Below, piece after piece: positions 8,066 through 17,187 of a stretch of DNA of 25,151 nucleotides; the first letter of the stretch is position 1, and each line of letters begins with the position of its first letter. The DNA comes from DASYAN01 sp036501345 (GTDB lineage: Bacteria; Chloroflexota; Ktedonobacteria; Ktedonobacterales; Ktedonobacteraceae). The stretch is taken from positions 1 through 25,151 of the forward strand of contig DASYAN010000218.1 of NCBI GenBank assembly GCA_036501345.1. The letters run 5' to 3'. The notes beneath the pieces are model-generated. The model ran no database searches. It saw only the letters and a list, made by a program, of their open reading frames with translations, and had not been told where the DNA came from. The position numbers were made by a program, and so were the translations under genes.

Positions 8066-8094
8066 ACTATAGCACAGCAAAAAGAAAACCTCAA
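8066..8094 (-). promoter_or_regulatory. Promoter of the restriction-methyltransferase gene
   Basis: On the minus strand TTGAGG (8089-8094), a 17-base spacer and TATAGT (8066-8071) with a TGC extension. It lies 44 bases before the start codon. This is one of the best promoters in the window. Confidence 0.6.
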
Positions 8095-8120
8095 GGCTTA
8101 AATTTCTGAGGTCCACGTTC

Positions 8121-8153
8121 CTCTTCTGTAGAGTGACACGCCCTACAGAAGAG
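8121..8153 (-). terminator. Hairpin downstream of the glycosyltransferase gene
   Basis: CTCTTCTGTAG (8121-8131) and CTACAGAAGAG (8143-8153) form a perfect 11-bp stem with an 11-base loop, 28 bases after the glycosyltransferase stop codon and upstream of the next promoter. No T-run follows on the minus strand, so it may be a factor-dependent stop or an RNA-stabilising structure. Confidence 0.5.
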
Positions 8154-8180
8154 AAATGCTTCGACATGATTGCCCTAGAT

Positions 8181-9389
8181 CTAGTGTACCTTGGCATGCT
8201 CTTCAGCAAACTGCATAATAGCATCCGCCGCACGCTGATAGCCACCAGCTTCGTGTACAGCCCGTCGCATGCTCTGAACGCGTTCACGGAACTCGACTTC
8301 GTTTGCGACACGCTCCACAGCCTCGCGTAACATTGTAACGTTCACATCCTCTTTTTCAAGCGTAAGGCCAAGTCCCATTTCCGCTACCCGCCGAGCAGTC
8401 ATGGCCTGTTCGATCATCTGTGGGATAGCGACCATTGGGACACCATAGTAGAGACTTTCCATTGTGCTGTTCATGCCGCCGTGCGTAACAAAGACTTGCG
8501 TACGAGGTAGGATCTCGAGTTGTGGTACATAAGATGCGACCAGGAAGTTGTCCGGCACAGGACCTAACGCAGCAGGATCGATACGCTTGCCTCTTGAGAG
8601 TACGACCTGCCAGGGCTGCTCAGCAAATGCCTCAAAACACATCTTGAAGAATTCTGGCTGGTTGTTAAAGACGGTTCCCAGCGAGATATAGAGGATTGGC
8701 CGCTCGTTACTAATTTTGTCGAGCGGGAAATCGTTATTCTCGTGACGTGGAAGAATTGATGGGCCAACGAAGAGATAGCGTTCATCAAAGGTCTCTCCCA
8801 TTGGCTGGAATGCTTTGGGGATAAAGACAATAACGAGTTCCCCAGCATGCGCAAATGCACTACGCATATCAAAAGGTGGTATATGATATATTTCACACAA
8901 CTCTGCTAAACCTGCATTTACCTTTTCCACCATTTCGCGCATGTTGGGGAAGTTCTGGTTTCGCTGTTGCGCCATCAGGGAAAACACATGCTCATTCATG
9001 GCGTAAGTTGGACGCAAGGTGATAGCTGGCACATTGAGCACTTGTCCTACAATTCTTGCCCATACACACATATCCCCATGCACAATATAGTCTGGCCGCT
9101 CAGCACGTATACGGTCCAATACTTGCGGCAGGACATGGCGGGCCTCATCAACCATGATTACTGGCAACCCACCTCCAACCGTGCCGGGAGCACTCACCAT
9201 AGGTGATATACCCTTCAGCTTCGATTCATAGCTGCGAAAGACCGCTCCTGCGGCCTCAACTGTACCTTTAAACTGTTCTGGAAGGTAGTAGATAACTTCT
9301 TGACCACGTTTCACTAGCTCTTGCACAACGGCAAACGTAGGATTAACATGTCCATAAGCAGGTATATCTAAAAAGACGTATTTTGCCAT
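8181..9389 (-). CDS. MGT-family (macrolide-type) UDP-glycosyltransferase, GT1
   Basis: 402 residues, the usual length for this family. ATG is preceded by GAGAG. The N-terminal half binds the acceptor: IPAYGHVNP contains the catalytic-base His14, and HGDMCVW supplies the partner Asp106. The C-terminal half binds the nucleotide sugar: the GT1 signature THGGMNSTMESLYYGVPMV (302-320) followed by PQMIEQAMTARRV. Known members (oleandomycin glycosyltransferases and B. subtilis YjiC/YojK) transfer glucose from UDP-glucose to macrolides, flavonoids or other hydrophobic acceptors, giving detoxification or natural-product tailoring. There is no signal peptide, so it is cytosolic. No biosynthetic cluster surrounds it, which favours self-protection or xenobiotic inactivation over antibiotic synthesis; that is inference. 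It has its own promoter. Confidence 0.9.
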   Translation of the reverse strand: MAKYVFLDIPAYGHVNPTFAVVQELVKRGQEVIYYLPEQFKGTVEAAGAVFRSYESKLKGISPMVSAPGTVGGGLPVIMVDEARHVLPQVLDRIRAERPDYIVHGDMCVWARIVGQVLNVPAITLRPTYAMNEHVFSLMAQQRNQNFPNMREMVEKVNAGLAELCEIYHIPPFDMRSAFAHAGELVIVFIPKAFQPMGETFDERYLFVGPSILPRHENNDFPLDKISNERPILYISLGTVFNNQPEFFKMCFEAFAEQPWQVVLSRGKRIDPAALGPVPDNFLVASYVPQLEILPRTQVFVTHGGMNSTMESLYYGVPMVAIPQMIEQAMTARRVAEMGLGLTLEKEDVNVTMLREAVERVANEVEFRERVQSMRRAVHEAGGYQRAADAIMQFAEEHAKVH

Positions 9390-9469
9390 AATGCTCTCGA
9401 TTCTCTATCATTAGCTAAATTGCGTAAGTTGACGATCACAATTCTGATGCCCCCATCATTGATACACCA

Positions 9470-9498
9470 ATTATATAAGCCTATCCAGAAGGATGCAA
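9470..9498 (-). promoter_or_regulatory. Promoter of the glycosyltransferase gene
   Basis: On the minus strand TTGCAT (9493-9498), exactly 17 bases, then a consensus TATAAT (9470-9475). The predicted leader is about 75 bases, long enough for regulation, but I see no clear structure in it. Confidence 0.6.
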
Positions 9499-9539
9499 CT
9501 AATTTCAACATACTGAGAAACAAAGAGTTTCCAAAACGC

Positions 9540-9640
9540 TAGGGCATGTGAGTACTCAAGGAGAATTCAGTGATAAGACTCCTTCGGAGGAAGCTGATGA
9601 AATTTCCGTTTAGAATCTCCTATAAAAAAATGCGAAAGTA
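9540..9640 (+). mobile_element. Possible IS200/IS605-type right end (decayed)
   Basis: Reading along the plus strand, a small hairpin (ACTCCTTCGGAGGA, 9580-9593) is followed by AGCTGATGAA and then AGAATCTCCT at 9613-9622. This order (CCTTCGG hairpin, TGATGAA, GAATC-CCC-like box) resembles IS200/IS605 right ends, where the omega-RNA is encoded. It points opposite to the truncated tnpB and ends where tnpB homology stops (about 9640). It may be the end of a second element, or an internally deleted derivative, that landed in tnpB. This is pattern recognition only. Confidence 0.35.
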
Positions 9641-10386
9641 ATGAATGTGGTGGCAAGGATCGAACCTTCAACCGTTCGGATAGTGCATACCGCGAGATGT
9701 TCATTGATGTTCAAATCGACTGAGCAGATCTTGGTCTGTTCGTTCGTTGTGACTTGCTTCTCGATCGAAGCCGGGCTCTTGAACTGCTTTTCGATGGGAG
9801 TGTGTAACCACCACTGATTGCCTTTTCTGATGAGTTGTGGGCTTCCCAGCCGGGCACCATCTGGCAATTCCCGGCCAGTGATACGAACCTTGATCCAGCT
9901 CCACACACTTCCCGTCCACACCTTGATCATGATGGAGGAACCAGCCCGCTCTTTCCAGAGACCTGCATAGAGCGTGGCCGACTTGTTCCATGAACGTGGG
10001 GGGACTGGTGGGCGCTCTGTGAACTTCTTGTCCTTGGCTTGCGCCTTCTCTTTTCGCTTGCGCCACTTGCCAAGATTGGCAGAGAACGAGCGGGCTGACC
10101 CAAGCGCGGCATTAATCGCGGCACGTCGGAACATCGCTGGGATATCTTCTGCAATTTCAGAGAGTGGCATCACTGGATGGGGATTGCTCTTTGTGGTATG
10201 AGTGAGCTTTTCCAGAGCAGTGAGTGCTTCTTTGTTTGAGAGGTCGAGGATCTTCTCATGCGCTTGGAGCACTTCAAAGTAAAAGGAAGCCACCCGATTG
10301 AAGAGAGTCTGATTGGCAACAAACCACGCAGCATAGTCGGCTTGATAGTTCAAGACCTGCCTGATCGTCGTGGTTGCTTTTGCCAT
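9610..10386 (-). pseudogene. tnpB: Truncated IS200/IS605-family transposon protein TnpB (OrfB)
   Basis: 258 codons from ATG 10386 (GAGGG nine bases upstream). The N-terminal two thirds match TnpB/OrfB of Chloroflexota type: an N-terminal helical region, KWRKRKEKAQAKDKKF, then WWLHTPIEKQF. SVDLNINEHLAVCTI (about 225-239) carries the first RuvC aspartate. Homology ends after ILATTFI, and eleven unrelated residues lead to a stop. The second RuvC acidic residue, the zinc-finger CxxC pairs and the last aspartate are all missing (full-length TnpB is about 400 residues). The protein cannot be an active RNA-guided nuclease. No tnpA is present. The break coincides with an IS-end-like sequence on the other strand. 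Confidence 0.82.
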
Positions 10387-10515
10387 ATCAATAATCCCTC
10401 TTCATAAATTAGTCTCTCCTATCAACAACGTAGCATATTTAAATCTGTAACATCAAATGATTGTGTAACAGGATAAAACTTTTTATGAGGGTACCACGAG
10501 CGAACAGACCTCTGG

Positions 10516-10580
10516 CTGAAGCCCGCGAGAAACCCGCCTATCTACACGGGCTAAAGCCACGATAGCTTGCGGCGGGTTCT
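10516..10580. repeat. Structured IS-end-like hairpin upstream of truncated tnpB
   Basis: AACCCGCC (10531-10538) pairs with GGCGGGTT (10571-10578). An inner GCTA...TAGC stem and a competing AGCCCG/CGGGCT pairing (10520-10525 with 10547-10552) are also possible. GAAACCC...hairpin...GGGTTCTTT is the form of IS605-type terminal hairpins. The 375-base gap between tnpB and the first kinase otherwise holds no gene that I can support. Confidence 0.45.
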
Positions 10581-10729
10581 TTGCTGTCAGTTTTCTGAGA
10601 AATGAAGCACGGCTCCGACTCAACATGAAAACCGGAGTAGGGCCACTTCAAAACCAAAGGGAATAACTGAAGCAATCTCGACTAGATAGCAGAGATACTC
10701 ATCCGTATTGTAAAATAATCATGGTCACC

Positions 10730-10764
10730 ATTAGTCTGTCAAAGCACAGGAAGCGCATAGCATG
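10730..10764 (+). repeat. Leader sequence duplicated upstream of both kinase genes (copy 1)
   Basis: The 35 bases ending in the start codon of the first kinase align with 14039-14071 before the second: shared ATTAGT.TGT, ACAGGA, GCATA and ATG in order with small indels. ACAGGA is the ribosome-binding site of both. The duplication therefore included the 5' leader, and the match supports the start at 14069 for the second gene. Confidence 0.6.
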
Positions 10765-13700
10765 AGTTACATACATCAAACGGGATTCCTTGCTCCTCAA
10801 TCGCAATTGCAGGGCCGCTATATCATTAGCGAAACGGTAGGCGAGGGAGGCATGGGCTCTGTCTATAAAGCAATTGATACGCAAGAGAAAAATCGTCTCG
10901 TTGCAGTCAAAGAGATGGGCCAGAGTCAGTATCCAAACTTGACTAAATTGCGCGAAGCTGAGGAACTTTTTCACCGCGAAGCCGAAATGCTCAGCAATCT
11001 TTCGCATCCCCATCTGCCACGCGTCTACGCTTTTTTCAATGAACATGGACGATCCTACTTGGTGATGGATTTTATTGAAGGCAAGACGCTCGAACAATTG
11101 CTGGCAGAAAGTGCTACAGGCTATTTGCCAATCGAAGACATGTTAGACTATGCTTTGCAACTGTGCAATGTGCTCTCCTACCTGCACCAACAAACTCCTC
11201 CTGTCATTTTTCGCGACCTCAAACCTGCCAATATCATGGTGACTGCCAAAGGTAGCGTCTACCTGATCGATTTCGGGATCGCACGCGTCTTCAAGCAGGG
11301 TTTACAGCGCGATACCCAAAACCTCGGAACACCCGGCTTTGCCTCCCCAGAGCAGTACGGCAGCGGGCAGACACGACCAAGCTCTGATCTGTACAGCCTA
11401 GGCGCTACGCTGCATCATTGCCTTACTGGCAAAGATCCCCGATCAAATCAGCCAACGCTCTTCCATTTTTCACCAGCGCACGACGATAATCCGCAGGTTC
11501 CCCTCAATCTCAGTGAGCTCATTCAACGCTTGGTCGCAACTAGAGAGGATCAGCGGCCCACAGATGCCAAAGCAGTACAACATGAGCTGCTTTATATCCA
11601 AGGACAAGCTAGTAATGCAACTACCAATATCACTAGCGGTTATGATCCCAAACTAGCATGTGCAGCCCAACTCAGTTCCTGGATGATACGTCATACCAGA
11701 CTACCTGGACCCCTGGATACCTGGTGGACCAGCACGGTTATTCCTGTGGTGGCTAATATATATGGTACACTCTGTGCCTGGTTTCTGCTGACAATCGCAC
11801 CACGCCTGAAGCAACTCTACCGTGACGGCAGGCGTGTTTTATTAACCTCACCTACAAGTCTCCGGCAAAGCCTCTTCAGCAGACAAGCACGCTGGCTGGA
11901 CCGAGTCGTGTGGACACCATATTTTATCTTTCTCCTTATCGTGTTTGCTGTCGCAATGATCGGTGGAAGCCTGTTTCTGTTTATGATGCTCCACTATTCA
12001 GTTCACGTGATTACTTTCTATCTCTGCATCTTTTTGCTCTTGTTGCTCGGGGCTGCTATCTCCAACCAACGCATACGTGATCCCCTAGCGCATAGTATCC
12101 TTGCAGCAACCATCTTGCTTGTAACGCTCACGGCGATAACGCTCTTTACCCTGCCCGAAGTGCAGCCTATCATTCAGGCAACCACGTTTAACCAATTACT
12201 CAGTCTCTGCATTGTCGTACTGATAACCGTATCACTGCTGCGACCAAAATACCGCTTTGGCTGGGTGGACCATGTCTGTCTGGCAACTATTGCCGCAACT
12301 TATGCACTCTTATTGAATGGCGTGGGCACACAGACCGTTCAACAGTTGCTAGCGATCTCTAAGCAATTGCTGGCGATCTCTCTGGATAACACGGCAATAT
12401 CTATCAATAACGTTCTCATCTGTCTATTATGTGCTGTGGCACTTATTGAACTTGCCCGCTGCAAATATTTATTCACAGAAATTGATCGCACATTGCTCTT
12501 CGCTGTAGCACTCATAGCAACCCCATTGCAGTTCTTTAATGGGTTACAGGAAATTACTCATTTTCCATTCTTCATAAGCTATGCTAATAATATCATCAAG
12601 ACCCCTTTTGATCTCGCAACTCTCAATATCCTGTTGACAGGTGTTCCCGTTATTATTGCACTACTTTGGGTATTTATTGCTCCATTTTCCTCATATTTAA
12701 ACCGCATACCATTATTGCCACTTGCACTGGCTTGCGCTGCACTACAAAGCTTTCTAGGACCGACTGCTCAGCTCCCATTGTTAAATCCTCCTCTCTATCC
12801 ACTTGCCAGTTCATTGGGTAGTATCATGCATCTCAATCAACTCACTGCTTATGGTTTGGTCCTGATCATCATTGTTCTCTTCTGCCGTTGGCTCCATCCC
12901 TTTAGATGGTTTGAGCAATTCTCACTGTTCTACGTCGCTATCACTTGTGCTCTCTTGCAAAATGCAGCTTGGATCACGTCTCCGCCAGCGAGATCACAGA
13001 GCCCACAAGCAACAACCATTGCACAGCCGCAGCTTTACACATTGGTCATCAACAAACTGCTTGCTCAGACGTTCACAGTGCTTGTGTTAGCTACCCTGGC
13101 AATTGCTATTGTTAGTATATTCTTATACCTTGCATACCAGTTTGCCTGGGCTACCCGGCAGATGAATAACGTCAGGAAACGTTTTACCTGGGTAGATCAA
13201 CTGGGGCTGCGTCTGGAACATATTCTGTTATTAGTCACAACTATTACTAGTATTTCTCTCATCTGGCTATTTGGCAACAGTGTATCGCCACTCAAGCCCA
13301 CCTTGTTCATAATACCGTTCAACCAGCAAAAATACAACCTGACACTCAGTCAATTGATAATTCTTCTTCTAGTAATAGGTTCTATCGTTGCTCTGGTGCG
13401 ACTATCACGCCCATTTAGTGGTACAGATCGCTGGATCATCCTCATCAATGCCGTCGTCTGCGCCCTGCTACTATTCAGCAGCTACGCTCAGCAAATGACG
13501 ATGCAACAGCAGTCGAAGATCGTGCTATGGTTAGCTGATCCCCATATCGTACTCCCTTCACAAGGCATAGCGCTTGGGCTAGTGCTTACTGTACTGATTT
13601 CGTTCATGTGGACCAAGCGCAAATTCCCCCAGCCGTATCGTAGTATACTGATCATCGGTTTTGGCCTAGCTCTGACTTGCGCTATACTGCAATGGCTTGC

Positions 13701-13779
13701 TTCTTTCTTTCTAGTAGCAAGTCTAATTATTGTTACCTTGAGCATACTTTTGACCATACAGGTGGAACAACTACAATAG
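10762..13779 (+). CDS. Ser/Thr protein kinase fused to a repeated multi-pass membrane domain (copy 1)
   Basis: 1005 residues; ATG preceded by AGGAAG. Residues 20-280 form a complete Hanks-type kinase: glycine loop GEGGMGSVY (27-35), VAVK with Lys50, Glu73, catalytic loop FRDLKPANIM with Asp152, Lys154 and Asn157, DFG 170-172, and GTPGFASPEQY in the activation segment. All catalytic residues are present, so it should be active. Unlike PknB-type kinases there is no PASTA or other sensor. After a linker the protein is almost entirely membrane helices from about 325 to 1000. In this part I see units of about 75 residues beginning near 497, 569, 645, 713, 807, 884 and 957, each with F..xD[RHQ] at a helix start and an ending like CALLQ. 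The kinase is cytoplasmic. A signal sensed through or within the membrane is likely, but its nature is unknown. Confidence 0.9.
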   Translation: MSYIHQTGFLAPQSQLQGRYIISETVGEGGMGSVYKAIDTQEKNRLVAVKEMGQSQYPNLTKLREAEELFHREAEMLSNLSHPHLPRVYAFFNEHGRSYLVMDFIEGKTLEQLLAESATGYLPIEDMLDYALQLCNVLSYLHQQTPPVIFRDLKPANIMVTAKGSVYLIDFGIARVFKQGLQRDTQNLGTPGFASPEQYGSGQTRPSSDLYSLGATLHHCLTGKDPRSNQPTLFHFSPAHDDNPQVPLNLSELIQRLVATREDQRPTDAKAVQHELLYIQGQASNATTNITSGYDPKLACAAQLSSWMIRHTRLPGPLDTWWTSTVIPVVANIYGTLCAWFLLTIAPRLKQLYRDGRRVLLTSPTSLRQSLFSRQARWLDRVVWTPYFIFLLIVFAVAMIGGSLFLFMMLHYSVHVITFYLCIFLLLLLGAAISNQRIRDPLAHSILAATILLVTLTAITLFTLPEVQPIIQATTFNQLLSLCIVVLITVSLLRPKYRFGWVDHVCLATIAATYALLLNGVGTQTVQQLLAISKQLLAISLDNTAISINNVLICLLCAVALIELARCKYLFTEIDRTLLFAVALIATPLQFFNGLQEITHFPFFISYANNIIKTPFDLATLNILLTGVPVIIALLWVFIAPFSSYLNRIPLLPLALACAALQSFLGPTAQLPLLNPPLYPLASSLGSIMHLNQLTAYGLVLIIIVLFCRWLHPFRWFEQFSLFYVAITCALLQNAAWITSPPARSQSPQATTIAQPQLYTLVINKLLAQTFTVLVLATLAIAIVSIFLYLAYQFAWATRQMNNVRKRFTWVDQLGLRLEHILLLVTTITSISLIWLFGNSVSPLKPTLFIIPFNQQKYNLTLSQLIILLLVIGSIVALVRLSRPFSGTDRWIILINAVVCALLLFSSYAQQMTMQQQSKIVLWLADPHIVLPSQGIALGLVLTVLISFMWTKRKFPQPYRSILIIGFGLALTCAILQWLASFFLVASLIIVTLSILLTIQVEQLQ

Positions 13780-14068
13780 ACGCATTTAGCTCTAATGTTC
13801 GGATTGTCCCTGTTTCCCTCTGTGGGAATGTGCAAATTTCAGGTACACTGTGCTCAGTAGAAGGGCGCTGCCTGACAGCCTGAGCCGACTTGATAAAAGC
13901 AGCCCTAACGGTCATCCTCCTCGCCCTTCGACAACATATATTGTACATTTGCGTATTGCAGAATTACGCACAATAACCCATTTCAGCTTTTTGGTTGCTC
14001 ATTCTATTGGAAAAACATTACACTCATTCATATTCATCATTAGTTTGTAAAGTTACAGGATGCATACT

Positions 14069-17000
14069 ATGTCTAATATAGATCAAACGGGATGTCTTGT
14101 CCCTCACTCACAGTTACAAGGACGCTATATTATTAGGAGAACGATAGGCGAGGGAGGAATGGGTTCTGTCTACAAAGCAGCGGACACACAGGCGAGAAAT
14201 CGTCTCGTTGCAATCAAAGAGATGGGTCAGAGCCACTATCAGAGTCCTGCTAGACTGCGCGAAGCTGAAGAACTCTTTCGGCGAGAAGCTGAGATACTTA
14301 GCAACCTTTCACATCCCAATTTACCGCGTGTCTATGCTTTTTTCAATGAGAATGGGCGATCCTATCTGGTGATGGACTTTATTAGGGGCAAAACGCTTGG
14401 ACAATTGCTGCTAGAAAGTGAAACACACTACTTGCCAGTCCAAAACGTGTTAGGCTACGCTTTGCAGCTCTGCGATGTGCTCTCCTACTTGCACCAGCAA
14501 ACTCCTCCTATTATCTTCCGTGATCTCAAACCCGGCAATGTCATGGTGACCGCCAAAGGCAATGTCTACCTGATCGACTTCGGGATCGCACGTGTCTTCA
14601 AGCAGGGCCTGCTGCAGGATACCCAAAGACTCGGGACACCCGGCTTTGCATCTCCAGAGCAGTATGGCAGCGGACAGACGGGACCAAGCTCTGATCTGTA
14701 TAACCTGGGCGCAATGCTACATTCTTGCCTTACTGGCAAAGATCCCCGCTTCAACCAGCCAACACTCTTCCATTTTTTACCAGCGCACAAGCATAATCCG
14801 GAGATTCCCCTCAATCTGAGTCAGCTCATTCAACGCTTGGTCGAAACCAGCGAGGATCAGCGCCCTCCAGATGCTGAAACAGTACGGCATGAGCTGCTTA
14901 GCATTCAGGAACAGTCTACTCATATAGTTGCCGATGTTACTAATATTACAAGTGACTCTGAACCTAAAATAGCATTTTCGGCCCAACTTAGCTCACAGAG
15001 AATACACTATACTAGGCTGCTTGGATACCTGGGTGCTTGGTGGACCAGCACGATTGTTCCTCCGGTAGCTAACATGTATGCCACACTGTGTGCTTGGTTC
15101 CTGCTGACAATTGTGCCACGATCAAAGCAACTCTACCATAATAGTATACGTACCAGCTCTTCTTGGGCCACAGAGCTCTGGCAAAGCCTCTCGACACCAG
15201 AGACGCGATTGCCAATCCGAGATGTATGGACACCGCACTTTACATTTTTCTTTGTCTCATCGGCCATTGCAACGACTGGCGGCAGCCTATACATGCTCAT
15301 AACACTACATTATCCACTTCATCTTATTGCGTTTTACATCTGCCTATTTCTATTTTTACAGTTCGGTATGGCCTATACTAACCAGCGTATACGCCATCCA
15401 CTGGCACACAGCATTCTTATGGCAATGACCTTGTTGCTATTATTCATAGGCATAACGCTCTTCGTCCAGCCCGAGGTACAGCCTATTATTCGGGCGATCA
15501 CATTCAACCAGTTGCTCAGTCTAGGTATTATTCTATTGATCACAGTATCGCTGCTGCGGCCAAAGAAGCGCTTCGGCTGGGTGGACCATGTCTGTCTGGC
15601 AACTTTTGCTATAACCTATGCACTCTTATTGAATGGCGCGGACACCCAAGTCCAGCAACAATGGCTCTCGGTCTTCAAGCTAGGCAGCTTCATGAAAAAC
15701 ACAGCGGTATTTGTCAACTCCATACTCATTTGCGGATTATGTGCGGTGGCGCTTATCGAGCTTGCCCGCCGCAAATATCCATTTACGGGAACTGATCGCC
15801 TGCTGCTCTTCATTGTGGCACTCATAGCAACACCATTGCAGTTCTTCTACGGCTTACAGGAAATTACTCATTTATCAATCTTCATGCTTCACACTGAGAA
15901 GACAATCAATACCTCTCTCGATCTCATCTCTTTCAATACACTGCTGACAGGTATTCCAGTTATTATTGCACTACTCTGGCTATTTATTGCACCAAGCTCC
16001 TCATATCTGAGCCGACTACCATTACTGCCACTTGCACTGACTTGCACTGCACTGCAAAGCTTTCTAGGGCCAATTGTATATCTTCCACTACTACAATCTC
16101 CGACCTATTCACTCGCTAGCTCATTGGATAGCATTATACATCTCAACCAAATCGCTATCTATAGTTTAACCTTGATCATCGGCATTCTCTTGTACCGCTG
16201 GAAGCACCTGTTTAAAGGGGTCGAACAATTCTCATTATTCTACGTCGCTATCGCCTGTGCCCTCTTGCAAAGTGCAGCGTGGAACATTGATAATCCCTTC
16301 ACTTCAACATCTGTTCACTTATCGAGCTCACCAATAACAACCATCACACAGTCACAACTCTATCTCTTAGCCATCAACAAATTTCTTGCCCAAGCGCTCA
16401 TACTGATCATAATAACTGTCCTGACTATTATTGTCAGCAGTATGTTCCTGCATCTTGCCAGAGAGTTTGCCTGGGTTGACCGACAGATAGTGAGAGTCAA
16501 ACAACATTTTAACTGGCTGGATCAACTGGTCCTGCGGCTCAATCATCTTATACTACTGGTAACAAGCATTACTAGTATCTTTCTACTTCAACTATATGCT
16601 AGTAGTATGTTGCGGCTTACTCCCACATGGCTTTCTACGCTATTCAGCCGATTAATCATCTTTTCTCTTTTAATATGCTTTGTAGTTACTTTAATACGAA
16701 TATCCCGTCCATTTAGTAATATTGATCGCTGGCTCATCCTGATCAATGCTATCGCCTGTGCGCTGTTGCTATCCGGCGGCTTCGCTCGGCAAATAATCAT
16801 ACAACATTCTTCGAAGATCACAAATGTAAAGCCCTGGCTAGCTGATCCCCATATCACGCTTCCTCCCCAAGCCATTGCATTTGGGTTATTGCTAACTGCA
16901 TTGGTTGCTTTGATGTGGGTAAGGCGTAGAATCTCTCAGACGCATCGTAATATGCTGAAACTTGGCTTTGGCTTGACTCTGGCCTGCGCAGCGCTGCAAT

Positions 17001-17083
17001 GGCTCAATCCTGCCTTTCTGCTAGCAGGTCTGATTATGCTTACTCTGAGTGTCCTCCTAGCTATACAAGTGGAACAGGTATGA
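14069..17083 (+). CDS. Ser/Thr protein kinase fused to a repeated multi-pass membrane domain (copy 2)
   Basis: 1004 residues. I chose ATG 14069 over 14060 because AGGA lies eight bases before it and because MSNIDQTG aligns with MSYIHQTG of copy 1. Kinase residues are all kept: GEGGMGSVY, VAIK with Lys50, FRDLKPGNVM with Asp152 and Asn157, DFG 170-172, GTPGFASPEQYGSG. The kinase halves of the two copies are nearly collinear. The membrane halves keep motif order (FGWVDHVCLAT, IATPLQFF, LPLALTCTALQSFLGP, EQFSLFYVAIACALLQ, NWLDQLVLRL, IDRWLILINAIACALLL) but have diverged more in loops. This suggests conserved signalling output and a changed input. The gap from copy 1 (about 290 bases) holds no gene and no clear terminator that I can find. 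Confidence 0.9.
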   Translation: MSNIDQTGCLVPHSQLQGRYIIRRTIGEGGMGSVYKAADTQARNRLVAIKEMGQSHYQSPARLREAEELFRREAEILSNLSHPNLPRVYAFFNENGRSYLVMDFIRGKTLGQLLLESETHYLPVQNVLGYALQLCDVLSYLHQQTPPIIFRDLKPGNVMVTAKGNVYLIDFGIARVFKQGLLQDTQRLGTPGFASPEQYGSGQTGPSSDLYNLGAMLHSCLTGKDPRFNQPTLFHFLPAHKHNPEIPLNLSQLIQRLVETSEDQRPPDAETVRHELLSIQEQSTHIVADVTNITSDSEPKIAFSAQLSSQRIHYTRLLGYLGAWWTSTIVPPVANMYATLCAWFLLTIVPRSKQLYHNSIRTSSSWATELWQSLSTPETRLPIRDVWTPHFTFFFVSSAIATTGGSLYMLITLHYPLHLIAFYICLFLFLQFGMAYTNQRIRHPLAHSILMAMTLLLLFIGITLFVQPEVQPIIRAITFNQLLSLGIILLITVSLLRPKKRFGWVDHVCLATFAITYALLLNGADTQVQQQWLSVFKLGSFMKNTAVFVNSILICGLCAVALIELARRKYPFTGTDRLLLFIVALIATPLQFFYGLQEITHLSIFMLHTEKTINTSLDLISFNTLLTGIPVIIALLWLFIAPSSSYLSRLPLLPLALTCTALQSFLGPIVYLPLLQSPTYSLASSLDSIIHLNQIAIYSLTLIIGILLYRWKHLFKGVEQFSLFYVAIACALLQSAAWNIDNPFTSTSVHLSSSPITTITQSQLYLLAINKFLAQALILIIITVLTIIVSSMFLHLAREFAWVDRQIVRVKQHFNWLDQLVLRLNHLILLVTSITSIFLLQLYASSMLRLTPTWLSTLFSRLIIFSLLICFVVTLIRISRPFSNIDRWLILINAIACALLLSGGFARQIIIQHSSKITNVKPWLADPHITLPPQAIAFGLLLTALVALMWVRRRISQTHRNMLKLGFGLTLACAALQWLNPAFLLAGLIMLTLSVLLAIQVEQV

Positions 17084-17187
17084 CAAAGGGATCGTGCAGA
17101 AATCAAGTTCTCTGCAATTGGAGCCGAGATGCAAAGCAATTTTGCCTAGAGACAAATCAGACATTTCGGTGAGGACAACGAGACACT

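Noticed and set aside
17095..17116. Small TGCAGA/TCTGCA hairpin between the second kinase and murI
   Set aside because: A 6-bp AT-mixed stem with no T-run on either strand is too weak to call a terminator.
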